Shown piece by piece: positions 16,842-25,944 of a stretch of DNA of 40,551 nt. Location of the stretch: the NCBI GenBank assembly GCA_029907715.1, contig JARYLI010000015.1, forward strand, positions 1 through 40,551. Direction: 5' to 3'. The stretch's first letter is position 1. Each line of letters begins with the position of its first letter. The notes beneath the pieces are model-generated. The model saw only the letters and a list, made by a program, of their open reading frames with translations, was not told the DNA's origin and ran no database searches. This stretch comes from Methanothrix sp. Lineage in GTDB: Archaea; Halobacteriota; Methanosarcinia; Methanotrichales; Methanotrichaceae. The position numbers were made by a program, and so were the translations under genes.

Positions 16842-17248
16842 TATCCATGCCCGGATGCCCTGGGGTGTGAGTTTATCCATGAACTTGCCTAGCACCCATC
16901 CGTCCTCGACAGGTTTGCATTTTGATCCTGGAAACCAGAGGCACTGCATGGTCACACATTTCATTGCTGATAAAGTTCCGGGAGTACTTCCATGTTACAT
17001 CATCTCTCCAGGCCGGTGGTAGCTGTGTCTGCCAATCTGCATCAAGCTTCTCGATGCTCTCCGATTGCTCCTACCATCTTTCAGGCCATCCCGGTGCGAT
17101 TCGATAGCCTTCAGGTATATCATGAGTTTTATCGTCTGCAGAACTCAATTGGCCTGGAGATAAATGCCACTGCCTGCGATAGAAAATTATATGAATCGAC
17201 CTGAGGACATAATAAAGATTAGGGTTCTGAAATAGAGGATTAGCGATC
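16842..17248. other. Intergenic region with promoter of the NYN gene
   Basis: About 400 bp without a supported gene. Near its right end, AAAATTATATGAA (17183-17195) is TATA-like and GAGGATT sits about 8 nt before the ATG of the NYN-domain gene. I see no repeat in the remaining part. Confidence 0.5.
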
Positions 17249-17737
17249 ATGGCTATACACTTCGAGCACATCCTTAAGTACCTCGGATCCAAGAAGGAGA
17301 AGGGAAGGAAGAAGATCGGTCTCCTGGTAGATGGTCCCAACATGCTGCGCAAGGAGTTCCAGATGGACCTGGAGGAGATCCGGAACATACTCAGGGATTA
17401 CGGCGACATAAAGGTTGGAAAGGTATTCCTGAACCAGTACGCCTCCGAGAAGCTTGTGGAGGCTGTCGAGAACCAGGGGTTTGAGCCGGTGATATGCACG
17501 AGCGATGTCGATGTGCGGATGGCCGTGGAGGGCGTCGACATGATATACAACCCCGTCATAGACACGATAGCGCTCGTCACCAGAGATGCGGATCTGAAGC
17601 CGGTGCTCATGAAGGCGATGGAGCACGGCAAGGAGACGATCATATTCGGGGCAGAACCCGGCTTTTCTGTTGCGCTGAGGAACTCCGCAGATTACGTCAT
17701 AGTGCTCAGAAACGGCGAGTACGTCACAGAGTCCTGA
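17249..17737 (+). CDS. NYN-domain (LabA/PIN-like) protein, TIGR00288 type
   Basis: A 162-residue archaeal protein with a PIN-like NYN ribonuclease fold. Conserved acidic positions are visible in LLVDGPNMLRKEF (about residues 24-36), TSDVDVRMAVEGVDM (about 83-97) and LVTRDADLKPVL (about 108-119), the usual order for this fold. A basic N-terminal segment (KKEKGRKK) may touch RNA. Family members are thought to process or degrade RNA, but this archaeal subgroup is uncharacterised. It is followed after about 50 bp by the rhomboid gene. Confidence 0.85.
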   Translation: MAIHFEHILKYLGSKKEKGRKKIGLLVDGPNMLRKEFQMDLEEIRNILRDYGDIKVGKVFLNQYASEKLVEAVENQGFEPVICTSDVDVRMAVEGVDMIYNPVIDTIALVTRDADLKPVLMKAMEHGKETIIFGAEPGFSVALRNSADYVIVLRNGEYVTES

Positions 17738-17789
17738 AACTGGAAGTGGTACCATAATAGATATCATCAGAGGATTGCTCTCAGCTGGC

Positions 17790-18398
17790 ATGGTCTCCGA
17801 TCAGATCTGGGATGATATCAGACCCAGGGGATCCAGCATTCCAGCATCCCTTGCTTTAATCGCTCTGTGCATCATCGTATCAATTGCAATGGCAGCGGAC
17901 CCATGGGCCGTGAGGGGATACCTATCCCTCAATCCGGCACTCGTCGAGTCCAGGCCCTGGACACTGATAACGCACATATTCGTTCACGCTGACATGGGGC
18001 ATCTCTTCTGGAACATGCTGGCTCTCTTCTTCTTCGGGACGGAGCTCGAGAGGAGGGTTGGGGAGAGGAATTTCCTTCTGGTGTTCTTCGCGTCCGGGAT
18101 ATTCGGTGGCATAATAGAGATGCTTGTGACCACAGGATACATGATGGGCGCCAGCGGAGCGATCATGGGGGTCATGGGCGCCCTGGCGATAATCGCGCCC
18201 GAGATAAGGGTGATAATATTCCCAGTACCGATACCTCTGGGGATACCACTGGCAATAGCCCTGCTCGCGTTCCTGGATCTTTATTACCAGATAAGCCTGA
18301 GGGGCGCAGATGGCATAGGGCACATGGCACACCTCGCAGGCCTTCTCGCCGGTCTCTTCTTAGGACAGAGCTTTGGAAGGAGGAGAAGGTACCGCTGA
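17790..18398 (+). CDS. Rhomboid family intramembrane serine protease
   Basis: A 202-residue membrane protein with about six hydrophobic helices. The catalytic serine motif GASGAIMGVMGA (about residues 117-128) and the histidine in GHMAHLAGLLAG (about 176-187) form the rhomboid Ser-His dyad. The HADMGHLFWNMLALFFFG segment carries the HxxxN-type loop residues of the family. It cleaves other membrane proteins within the bilayer; substrates are unknown. I chose the ATG at 17790; a TTG at 17775 adds five residues and has a GAGGA stretch very close to it. Confidence 0.9.
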   Translation: MVSDQIWDDIRPRGSSIPASLALIALCIIVSIAMAADPWAVRGYLSLNPALVESRPWTLITHIFVHADMGHLFWNMLALFFFGTELERRVGERNFLLVFFASGIFGGIIEMLVTTGYMMGASGAIMGVMGALAIIAPEIRVIIFPVPIPLGIPLAIALLAFLDLYYQISLRGADGIGHMAHLAGLLAGLFLGQSFGRRRRYR

Positions 18399-18695
18399 TC
18401 GTGAGATGCGGCGTGCAGCGCATCACTGAGATCTGATGTGATCTCCGGGTTTCATCGGAATCTAGTGTGAGGCTATCGATTCCTTTCGCCTCAATCAGGC
18501 TTCAGGAACACGACCAGATGCTCTCTGGCGGAGAATCCTGCGGGGAGGTCTCCAGGGCGTGCCCGCTGGATGCAGAGGATTTATATTTGTTGAGATCGAG
18601 AGATAATGAGCTGCATCGGAGAGTTTCTGAGCACCGTGAGGTGTTGCCTGGAATCGCAGTCTCATTGCCTGCGGTATTTTTAGGGAGGATCCACC
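18399..18695. other. Upstream region of infB
   Basis: About 300 bp. GATTTATATTTG (18578-18589) is a TATA-like element, and GGGAGGATCC precedes the infB ATG with normal spacing. The open frame at 18467-18712 has no family resemblance. Confidence 0.45.
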
Positions 18696-20504
18696 ATGCG
18701 TCAGAGATCTAAAAAGGGTATGCGTTCGAAGGAGGAGGTCTCACAGCTGAGAACCCCCATAGTCTGCGTTATGGGGCATGTCGATCACGGGAAGACAACA
18801 CTGCTGGACAGGATAAGGGGCACCACAGTCGCACAGTACGAGGCCGGAGCCATAACGCAGCACATAGGCGCTACCGAGATCCCTCTGAGCGTGATACAGC
18901 AGTTCTGCGGTTCCGGATTCAAGGCGAACCTCATGGTGCCAGGGCTGCTGTTCATAGACACCCCAGGCCATCATGCGTTCACATCGCTGAGAAGCCGTGG
19001 AGGGTCGCTCGCAGATCTGGCGATACTCATCGTGGATATAAATGAAGGGTTCCAGCCGCAGACAATCGAGTCGATAAACATCCTGAAGAGGTTCAGGACA
19101 CCATTCGTGGTCGCTGCAAACAAGATAGACAGGATCCCCGGCTGGCGACCTGTCGAGAACGCCCCAATGGCGAAGAGCCTTGCGGGCCAGACTGAGCGAG
19201 TGGTGGAGGCGCTGGAGACGAAGATATACGAGCTTGTTGGAGAGCTCTACAAATACGGCTTCGACTCCAACCGCTATGACAGGATAACGGACTTCACGAA
19301 GACCGTGGGCATAATTCCAGTCAGCGCCATAACCGGAGAGGGAATTCCTGATCTTCTTCTCGTCCTGGTCGGCCTTGCACAGAGGTTCCTGAAGCAGAAC
19401 CTGGAGATCGAGTCGAGCCGTCCGGGTGTGGGAACGATACTTGAGGTGAAGGAGGAGAGAGGACTCGGGACGACACTGGATGTCATACTGTACGACGGCA
19501 TGATCAGCGTCGGGGATACCATCGTGGTCGGCACGCCACGCGAGCCGATAATAACAAAGGTGAGGGCGCTTCTAAAGCCCAGACCGCTCAAGGAGATACG
19601 GAGCGAGGAGCGGTTCACCCCTGTGAAGCACGTCGTTGCTGCGTCCGGCATAAAGGTATCAGCCCCAAAGCTCGAGACCGCGCTTGCAGGATCCACCATC
19701 CGTGTCGTGGGCGAGGGAGAGGATCCAGAGGCTATAGCCAGGGAGATACGGTCTGAGATCGAGGCTGTGAGGATCGACACAGACACAGTTGGTGTCATAC
19801 TGAAGGCAGACACCATTGGATCTCTTGAGGGGCTCGTCGGCGAGCTTCGCGCCAAGAACATACCCATCCATGTGGCTGATGTTGGCCCTATAACGCGCAG
19901 GGATGTCATAAGGGCCGCTGCCCTCAAGGACCCGCTCCTCTCAGTCATCCTGGGGTTCAATGTCGAGATACTTCCGGATGCCCTCTCTGAGATACAGAAG
20001 CTAGACGTTCCAGTGTTCCAGAGCGATGTAATCTACACACTCCTCGAGAGCTACGAGGCATGGATGGAGGAGAAGAAGATGCAGATGGAGCAGGAGCGGC
20101 TTGAGGCGATAGTCAAGCCGGGTTGTGTTCGAATACTTCCAGACTGCGTCTTCAGGCAGTCCAAGCCTGCGATAGTTGGCGTACAGGTGGTTGGCGGGAC
20201 GATAACACACAACGTGCCACTGATCCGCGAGGACGGCGCTGTGGTTGGCACCATACGCGGAATCCAGCAGAGGAACGAGAACATACCCATGGCAACGGTC
20301 GGCCAGGAGGTCGCGATATCGATCGATGGTCCGACAGTTGGGCGCCAGATTCACGAGGGGGATCTTCTCTACGTCAACATACCTGAGAAGCATGCCAGGA
20401 TCATAGAGCAGGAGCTCAAGCAGAAGATGTCTCAGGACGAGATAGAGGTCTTCGAGAAGTTTCTGGAGATCAAGAGGAAGAAGGACATATTCTGGGGAAG
20501 GTGA
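18696..20504 (+). CDS. infB: Translation initiation factor aIF5B
   Basis: A 602-residue GTPase that joins ribosomal subunits at the start of translation, the archaeal homologue of eIF5B/IF2. GTP-binding motifs are all present: G1 GHVDHGKTT (about residues 27-35), G3 DTPGHHAF with the catalytic His (about 88-95), G4 AANKIDR (about 142-148) and G5 SAITGEG (about 208-214). Domain II follows (VKEERGLGTTLDVILYDG), and the long C-terminal part ends in the ERLEAIVKPGCVRILPDCVF beta-barrel domain. It lacks the long N-terminal extension of eukaryotic proteins, as expected. No intein interrupts the G1 or other motifs. Confidence 0.96.
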   Translation: MRQRSKKGMRSKEEVSQLRTPIVCVMGHVDHGKTTLLDRIRGTTVAQYEAGAITQHIGATEIPLSVIQQFCGSGFKANLMVPGLLFIDTPGHHAFTSLRSRGGSLADLAILIVDINEGFQPQTIESINILKRFRTPFVVAANKIDRIPGWRPVENAPMAKSLAGQTERVVEALETKIYELVGELYKYGFDSNRYDRITDFTKTVGIIPVSAITGEGIPDLLLVLVGLAQRFLKQNLEIESSRPGVGTILEVKEERGLGTTLDVILYDGMISVGDTIVVGTPREPIITKVRALLKPRPLKEIRSEERFTPVKHVVAASGIKVSAPKLETALAGSTIRVVGEGEDPEAIAREIRSEIEAVRIDTDTVGVILKADTIGSLEGLVGELRAKNIPIHVADVGPITRRDVIRAAALKDPLLSVILGFNVEILPDALSEIQKLDVPVFQSDVIYTLLESYEAWMEEKKMQMEQERLEAIVKPGCVRILPDCVFRQSKPAIVGVQVVGGTITHNVPLIREDGAVVGTIRGIQQRNENIPMATVGQEVAISIDGPTVGRQIHEGDLLYVNIPEKHARIIEQELKQKMSQDEIEVFEKFLEIKRKKDIFWGR

Positions 20505-20715
20505 ACCCTCTCAGATCGTGGGATTGGATCGCCGAACAACCTCTCAGGAATCAGCATTCTCTGGCATAACAGGTCATGAATCGTTGAGGCCAGTGATGCG
20601 AGAAACGACCAGGATACCCCAGGATCAATGGCTGGATGCTTCGCGGATGGGCATCTCAGCGGGACCAAATGAGAGACTCTGCGCTGCGAGATACAGCCCC
20701 ACGCAGCGTTTCACA

Positions 20716-21150
20716 TCATGCGACCAGATGCTCTCCTGTAGTTCTGCTGCTCAGATGGTCCATGATCCTGTTCATCACATCATAGACGTGAGAGACATGA
20801 TCCTCTTTGAGATCCATCTCCCGGATCGGAAGCGACATGAGCACACCGATCTCCAGGCTGCAGCCCACATCCTGCATCGCGGCGCTTCTCACGCTCTTGA
20901 GCTTCTCCAGGATCATCTCTGATTCCGCAGCCTCATCGCCGACCATCTCCATTCTCCAGCCTGCTGTTATGGACTCTATAAGCTCCATCCTGAGATCCTC
21001 ATTGATCCTCAGAACGTCCAGCATCTCGATGATCATCCCAAGAACGCTGCTTCTGAACCTGCCATGCTCCATGGCCGCCGGCCCTGTGAAGACCGCCTCA
21101 TAGTAATCAGCTATGCCCAGAAGTTTGTTGCAGATTTTTGATCGCATCAT
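20716..21150 (-). CDS. Helical protein of unknown function
   Basis: A 144-residue protein, predicted almost entirely helical (NKLLGIADYYEAVF, then LGMIIEMLDVLRINEDLR, then a C-terminal helix HVYDVMNRIMDHLSS). It is rich in Met, Glu and Ile, has two Cys, and has no signal or membrane segment. The start is the ATG at 21150, with a GGTGGT site about 6 nt upstream. It sits on the same strand as, and downstream of, the mmp4/mmp2 pair, 163 bp away. No family is recognised. Confidence 0.7.
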   Translation of the reverse strand: MMRSKICNKLLGIADYYEAVFTGPAAMEHGRFRSSVLGMIIEMLDVLRINEDLRMELIESITAGWRMEMVGDEAAESEMILEKLKSVRSAAMQDVGCSLEIGVLMSLPIREMDLKEDHVSHVYDVMNRIMDHLSSRTTGEHLVA

Positions 21151-21313
21151 TTAAGACCACCGCTTCGAATCCCGAGCCTCCTACATGCACTGCAACACAC
21201 CGGCAGCTTTATAGTTGTCACAAATTAACTAAATAGATGAAAATACTCTATAGATAAACTATAGACAGGTCCTCTCATGGAGAGTGCGCCGAAATCTGGA
21301 TCGCATGGGGCTC

Positions 21314-22111
21314 TCATCGCCTGTCTCTCATCGATACCAGGGCGCTTGCCAGGATCACAGGCCCTGTGAACTCGGATCTGGCCCTGGTGGAGTCGACGAA
21401 CACGATCTCATCTGTGAGAACGGGCGCGCCCAGGGCGGTTGCGCCGCATACCATCAGCATCGTTCTGAAGAGCAGGTTGCCCGATATCCCATCCGGCGCA
21501 AGCACGAGATCATCTCCGCGTGCGGACTCAATCAGGATGCCCCTGTGGGTCGCGTCGAAGCCATTCTCCCTCAGCCGCGCAGCCACGAACTCACCGTGCG
21601 CCAGGCTCATGTCAACGTTGCTGCTCCTGCCGACATCCTCCAGCCTGCCACCTGAGAGAACCGATACCTTCGGATCTATGCCCATCCTCCTAAGAAAATA
21701 TGCCCCTCGGATGGCAAGCTCCAGCTTCTCCTGCAGGGTATCGCCCTCATCGATGCCGACAGGAGCCAGGAAGAACGCCCATCCACCAAGCTCCAGCAGG
21801 GCCATCCTCATGACATCTACCCCAGCACTTGAGAGAGCCCTCATCGTCCTTGTGGCAGATATATTGCCCCTCACAGCCCCGTCGATCTCCGAGCTCATCA
21901 GAAGCCTTATCAGCTCCCCTTCAGGTGAGTCTGAGCGGATCAGCTCGATGCCCTCAGGAGCAGCATTGCCCACAGCGACGATCTCAGCGTATTCCCCTGC
22001 AGAGATGAGGCTCTCGAGAACATCCCTGCCGGGGTTCATCAGCCCTATTCCGATCCTCGCCCTGGAACTGCGTGCTCTCTCCTTCAGCAGATCGATGAAT
22101 CTGCGATCCAT
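21314..22111 (-). CDS. mtxX: Methanogenesis marker protein 4 (MtxX)
   Basis: A 265-residue protein matching methanogenesis marker 4, also called MtxX, related in fold to phosphotransacetylases. Recognisable stretches are ARIGIGLMNPGRDVLESL (about residues 19-36), EIDGAVRGNISATRTM (about 73-88), LLELGGWAFFLAPVGIDEGD (about 103-122) and the SVLSGGRLEDVGRS segment. The family is confined to methanogens and relatives, with no settled reaction. Its stop and start are separated from the upstream mmp2 gene by only 8 bp, so the pair is an operon. Confidence 0.88.
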   Translation of the reverse strand: MDRRFIDLLKERARSSRARIGIGLMNPGRDVLESLISAGEYAEIVAVGNAAPEGIELIRSDSPEGELIRLLMSSEIDGAVRGNISATRTMRALSSAGVDVMRMALLELGGWAFFLAPVGIDEGDTLQEKLELAIRGAYFLRRMGIDPKVSVLSGGRLEDVGRSSNVDMSLAHGEFVAARLRENGFDATHRGILIESARGDDLVLAPDGISGNLLFRTMLMVCGATALGAPVLTDEIVFVDSTRARSEFTGPVILASALVSMRDRR

Positions 22112-22119
22112 GTTACCCC

Positions 22120-23076
22120 TCAGTTTATGCCCGTCACGCGATCTCTCTCGAAGTCGAAGAGAACTGCTCTGCTCTCCCCGCTCACAACCTCAAGCCTCCT
22201 CTCCTCGATCACCCTGCCGATCCTCGCAGCGCTCAGCCCGTGTCTCCTGAATACATCCACGACCTCAGACGGATCTCTGGTCGTGACCACAAAGCCCATG
22301 CCCGGATACATCTTCAGCCAGTCCAGGAGAGGCAGTGACTGAGGCACGGGTATCGCATCAATATCAACCTCCGCGCCAGCTCCGCTGGTCTCGAGCAGCA
22401 TTCCGAGGGTCCCAAGCATCCCCGGATTGCTGATGTCCTTGCCAGCTGTGACGAGTCTTCTCTCCCCGAGCACACGCATCGAAGAGATCTGGAGCGCCAG
22501 TGTTTCCCTGTCCTTGTGGCTGGTGGAGTCGAAGTTGATCCTGAAGCTGGGGTGAACTTTTCCTTCGAGATCGACCGCGATCACCACCGAGTCGCCAGGC
22601 TCTGCAGTGCTGCTCAGTATCACCCCGTCCTTCCTGGCCTTGCCCAGAATTGCAACATCCAGTGCACTGTAGGGCGTGTCCGGATGGAGATGGCCGCCCA
22701 CTATCGGGACTCCAAACTTCTCGATCCCCCTCTCGACTCCCCGCAGGACAGCATCCGCGAGTTTTGGAGAGTTCACGGAAAGAACATCCACCATGGCGAT
22801 CGGGGTGCCTCCCATGGCAGCTATGTCATGAACGTTCACAAGAACGGCGCAGTATCCGGCCCATTCGGGATCAGCATCCATCAGCACCGACCATATCCCG
22901 TCTGCTGCGAGGAGAAGAACCTCATCACCGTTATCTATGACGGCAGCATCCTCGCCGAAATCCGCTATCACCTTATCAGAGATGGCAGGAAAGTACCTGA
23001 GCATATCGCCAATGCTTCGCTTCCTGGTTATGCCCACGAAGCTCCTGAGCTCCGATACCAGAGACTCTAGTGTCAT
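22120..23076 (-). CDS. Methanogenesis marker protein 2 (AIR synthase-related)
   Basis: A 318-residue protein of the PurM/SelD/ThiL ATP-binding superfamily, the methanogenesis marker 2 subgroup. The N-terminal FVGITRKRSIGDMLRYFP and the ATP-site segments DFGEDAAVIDNGDEVLLLAADG (about residues 40-61) and LVNVHDIAAMGGTP (about 79-92) are typical. A PIVGGHLHPDT block and a C-terminal PGMGFVVTT block complete the two domains. The superfamily makes phosphorylated intermediates from ATP; the marker 2 substrate is not known. I prefer the ATG at 23076, with GGTGA just ahead of it, over a GTG at 23085 that lies inside that site. Confidence 0.88.
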   Translation of the reverse strand: MTLESLVSELRSFVGITRKRSIGDMLRYFPAISDKVIADFGEDAAVIDNGDEVLLLAADGIWSVLMDADPEWAGYCAVLVNVHDIAAMGGTPIAMVDVLSVNSPKLADAVLRGVERGIEKFGVPIVGGHLHPDTPYSALDVAILGKARKDGVILSSTAEPGDSVVIAVDLEGKVHPSFRINFDSTSHKDRETLALQISSMRVLGERRLVTAGKDISNPGMLGTLGMLLETSGAGAEVDIDAIPVPQSLPLLDWLKMYPGMGFVVTTRDPSEVVDVFRRHGLSAARIGRVIEERRLEVVSGESRAVLFDFERDRVTGIN

Positions 23077-23565
23077 TGTCACCACAGAATATTTCCTATC
23101 AAAAATAGATGCCGGTGGTCTGCTCCCCGAAGGCGGATGTTCCAGCTCTCTCCCTCATTGTCGAATGACCAGCTCCACTGGAAGTGATGGTATGTGAAAT
23201 CTGCATGCGGTCTTTGGATATCGAAAACTTAATACTTTGTAAATATAAGTGCGTTATCTAATTTTGTTTTTTACAATTAACAAGATGACGTAAGTCTACC
23301 GGCACACTGGAAGCAAAGGGGTAAGTGTATCAAAATATGACTGGAAGCTGCAGAGATGTGTTGAAAATAGCTTGAGATCGCCTTGAAGCAGAGGCGCATA
23401 ATGAGGATGCTCATGTGCTCCTGGCGAAGACAAGGCGAACGTCAGAGGGTGAGTTCGCGGGCAGGATCCAAAGAACAGCATTACCTTGACACTGTCCCTA
23501 CTACTATTTAGAGGACGATGCTGCAGATCTTCTATGATACGATGCTCTGGCAGAGATTCTGGCTT
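23077..23565. other. Intergenic region with AT-rich tract and ORB-like boxes
   Basis: About 490 bp without a supported gene. It holds an AT-rich tract (about 23215-23290) flanked by two boxes in the same orientation: CTCCACTGGAAGTGATGG (about 23168-23185) and CACACTGGAAGCAAAGGGG (23303-23321). The second matches the ORB-like box at 36359 at 15 of 17 positions of its core. The meaning is uncertain; see findings. Confidence 0.45.
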
Positions 23566-23690
23566 CGCTCTTATGTATTCAGCAACTTGAAGGAGATGCG
23601 GGCTGGTCACTGAATGCACTCATATCCTCAGAAGGAACGCATAGTGTGACTGGTGACTCTCCGGGCCAAGTTATCAGATGGATAAGAGCG
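23566..23690 (+). mobile_element. MITE1 copy, no target duplication
   Basis: A full 125-bp element very similar to the copies at 30046 and 39483. Flanks TCTGGCTT and ACTCTGTT do not match, suggesting recombination between copies after insertion. It marks the end of the IS701 pseudogene. Confidence 0.88.
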
Positions 23691-23895
23691 ACTCTGTTTT
23701 TACGGGCGTTGAGCACCATATCGAGCCCAATCTCCGCTTTCGTCTGAACCTCACATCCTTCGGAACCTTGCATTTGTTGCGCAGCCTGTTGTTGTTCGCC
23801 CACTCCTCTGGGAGGGTACAGCTGACCATCGATAAGTGTTCGACGTGAGCCGTTTACGTATCCGAGAAAGACGCCCACCTGGCAGTCATCAACTT

Positions 23896-24018
23896 CGCTC
23901 TTATGTGCGTAGCAACTTGCAGAGCATGCAATGTGGTCGCTGAAAGCATTCATTCGTCGAAACGAACGCATAGCATGACCCCTGCTCCTTCGGGCAAGTC
24001 ATCAAATGGATATGAGCG
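23896..24018 (+). mobile_element. MITE1 copy inside the IS701 pseudogene
   Basis: A 123-bp element with flanks ATCAACTT (23888-23895) and ATCGACTT (24019-24026), 7 of 8 matching. It splits the transposase frame between GKVD and DCQVGVF, which is exactly where the family sequence is continuous. Confidence 0.9.
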
Positions 24019-24344
24019 ATCGACTTTACCAAGCCGGCCGCAGTACTGCCTTTGAACACCCACCGAATGTGTGCCCTGCTTCGGGAATCCTGTCTCATCT
24101 ATGTGTATCGAACCTTCAACCGGATCTCCGATCAGTTCTGCAATGTCCCTCTGGAGCCTCTCTATGACCTTCCTCTCGTCCCACGGCGAATCCGTGATGA
24201 AGTTCTGCAACGACTGCGAGGTGCTCTTCCTCACAGTCTTCGCAAACCTGCTGCAGTTCCCTCGACCGCGGTTTAACAGCAAACCCTCCACGTACTGACG
24301 TCCACGGTTGCTCACATCGCATGCCCCAACCCAGAAAATATCGT

Positions 24345-24467
24345 CGCTCTTATCCATCTCATAACTTGCCCGAATAGGCAGCGGTCCTGTTATGCGCTAC
24401 TGGCGAGCGAATGAATGCATTCAGCAACCTCCCGAATGACCTCCAAGTTGCTGAATACATAAGAGCG
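24345..24467 (-). mobile_element. MITE1 copy near the start of the IS701 pseudogene
   Basis: A 123-bp element with a perfect duplication AATATCGT (24337-24344 and 24468-24475). It separates the start MKYND from the rest of the transposase. Confidence 0.92.
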
Positions 24468-24649
24468 AATATCGTTATACTTCATACAAATATTCTTCAA
24501 TATAGTTATAAACACAAAAATATATTGCCTCCTCAAATAAAACCTCAATTGCCATCTACCCCCTTTCTAAAGTAGGGAGATAATATAAATTTAAAATATT
24601 TTATTTTAACGCTGCCGGAAGATAGTAGCAGAGAACAATGTCAAGCTAC

Positions 24650-25840
24650 TCATGCCTGACGTTTCTCATATCTCCGCACTGTCGCCTCTCCGAGGATCAT
24701 GCCACAAGAGGCCACTGCTGCCAGCAGAGCGCCGAAGAGGAACGTCGCCTCTGGTCCATATAACTGCCAGATCGCGCCGGCGATCAGACCGGATGCTATC
24801 GATGCGATTCCAACCATTCCATGATATGCCCCAAGTGCTGTGCATCTCATCTCATCACAGCTCAGATCCGAGACATATGCGCTCTGCGCCCCATCGACCA
24901 CCGCGAAGACAAGACCGTAAATGATGAAGAGAGGTATGAGCCACTCTGAAGATGACACAAAGACGAATCCAAGGGCGGTCAGCGAGAATAATGCATAGCC
25001 GATTGCAAGCGTCCATTTTCTCCCCATTAGATCTGATGCCATCCCGCTTGGTATGGCCATTCCTGCGTAGACCACGTTGTACAGCAGGTAAAGCAGCAGG
25101 GGCGCGCCGACTGCCAGGGACCCCACGAAGAGCTCCTGCGCCCGAAGCATGAAGAACATGTAGCTGAAGTTCGCAAGCGAGAATATGGATGCCACGAGGA
25201 TGAACCACCTGAGTCGCGGCGACAAAGAGGATATGCCAGGCCTGAGCAGTGCCATTGGAGATCTACGTATATCCCTGACATGAATGAGAGGGACGAATGC
25301 CATAATTGAGAGCGCTGCAGCCACCGCCAGGATCTCCCTGAAGCCCAGGCCTGTGCTCCACAGGACGTATGCCATGCCAGATCCCAGCACCGCTCCGAAG
25401 GTGTCAAGCGCTCTCACTGTGCCGAAGCCCCTTCCGATATGCGAGGACTCAACTGATCCCGAGATGATCGCGTCCTTTGGTGCCGCCCTCACCCCCTTGC
25501 CACAGCGCTCGATGCTTTTAAGCAGGACAACATGCTGCCATGATCCTGATAGAGGAAGAAGTGTCTTGGCCAGTGCGGAGAGACCGTAGCCCGCTACGAC
25601 CAGCTGCTTCCTTTTTCCTGTCACGTCGCCCGCATATCCTGAGAGGATCTTCAGGATGCTCGGAATGCCCTCACTGAGGCCTCCCACCAGCCCCACAGCA
25701 AGTGCTCCCCCTCCAAGTGATGTTATGAAGAGAGGCATTATCGGCTGAATGAGCTCACTGCTGGTGTCGTTTAACAGGCTGACCAGACCTATGAAGAGGA
25801 CATTTCTGCTGCCATCCTCAGCCCGCTGATCTTCAGACAT
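24650..25840 (-). CDS. Major facilitator superfamily transporter
   Basis: A 396-residue polytopic membrane protein with about 12 hydrophobic helices. The loop between helices 2 and 3, SGYAGDVTGKRKQLVVAGYG (about residues 67-86), is the MFS motif A. The first helix carries LVSLLNDTSSELIQPIMPLF, a pattern seen in a prokaryotic MFS group of unknown substrate. The second half repeats motif A as SGMASDLMGRKWTLAIG. The neighbouring gene cluster (sugar nucleotide genes, divergent) gives no firm clue to the cargo. A 65-bp gap separates its start from the aminotransferase frame. Confidence 0.9.
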   Translation of the reverse strand: MSEDQRAEDGSRNVLFIGLVSLLNDTSSELIQPIMPLFITSLGGGALAVGLVGGLSEGIPSILKILSGYAGDVTGKRKQLVVAGYGLSALAKTLLPLSGSWQHVVLLKSIERCGKGVRAAPKDAIISGSVESSHIGRGFGTVRALDTFGAVLGSGMAYVLWSTGLGFREILAVAAALSIMAFVPLIHVRDIRRSPMALLRPGISSLSPRLRWFILVASIFSLANFSYMFFMLRAQELFVGSLAVGAPLLLYLLYNVVYAGMAIPSGMASDLMGRKWTLAIGYALFSLTALGFVFVSSSEWLIPLFIIYGLVFAVVDGAQSAYVSDLSCDEMRCTALGAYHGMVGIASIASGLIAGAIWQLYGPEATFLFGALLAAVASCGMILGEATVRRYEKRQA

Positions 25841-25944
25841 ACAGGTCTGACCGTTGGATCTCCGGATATATCATCTCAGCGAAACATTCATACTCCAAGC
25901 TTCCTGTGGAAAATTCGAATAAAGATCACGAGGAGATCAGAGTA

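Larger units (their letters stand above)
23691..24485 (-). pseudogene. IS701-type transposase, broken by two MITE1 insertions and truncated
   Basis: Joining the parts outside the insertions gives MKYNDIFWVGACDVSNRG, SLQNFITDSPWDERKVIE, SIHIDETGFPKQG, VQRQYCGRLGKVD, then DCQVGVFLGYVNGSR and LIDGQLYPP. These are characteristic of IS701-family DDE transposases, and IDETGFPKQG carries the first catalytic Asp. One MITE1 (24345-24467) lies near codon 6 and another (23896-24018) after GKVD, both with 8-bp duplications. The 3' part is missing, replaced by the MITE1 at 23566. The gene cannot be functional. Confidence 0.85.

Noticed and set aside
21366-22250. A 294-codon open frame opposite the mmp4 and mmp2 genes.
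   Set aside because: Its Ser/Pro-rich translation is typical of an antisense shadow, and both genes beneath it match known families.
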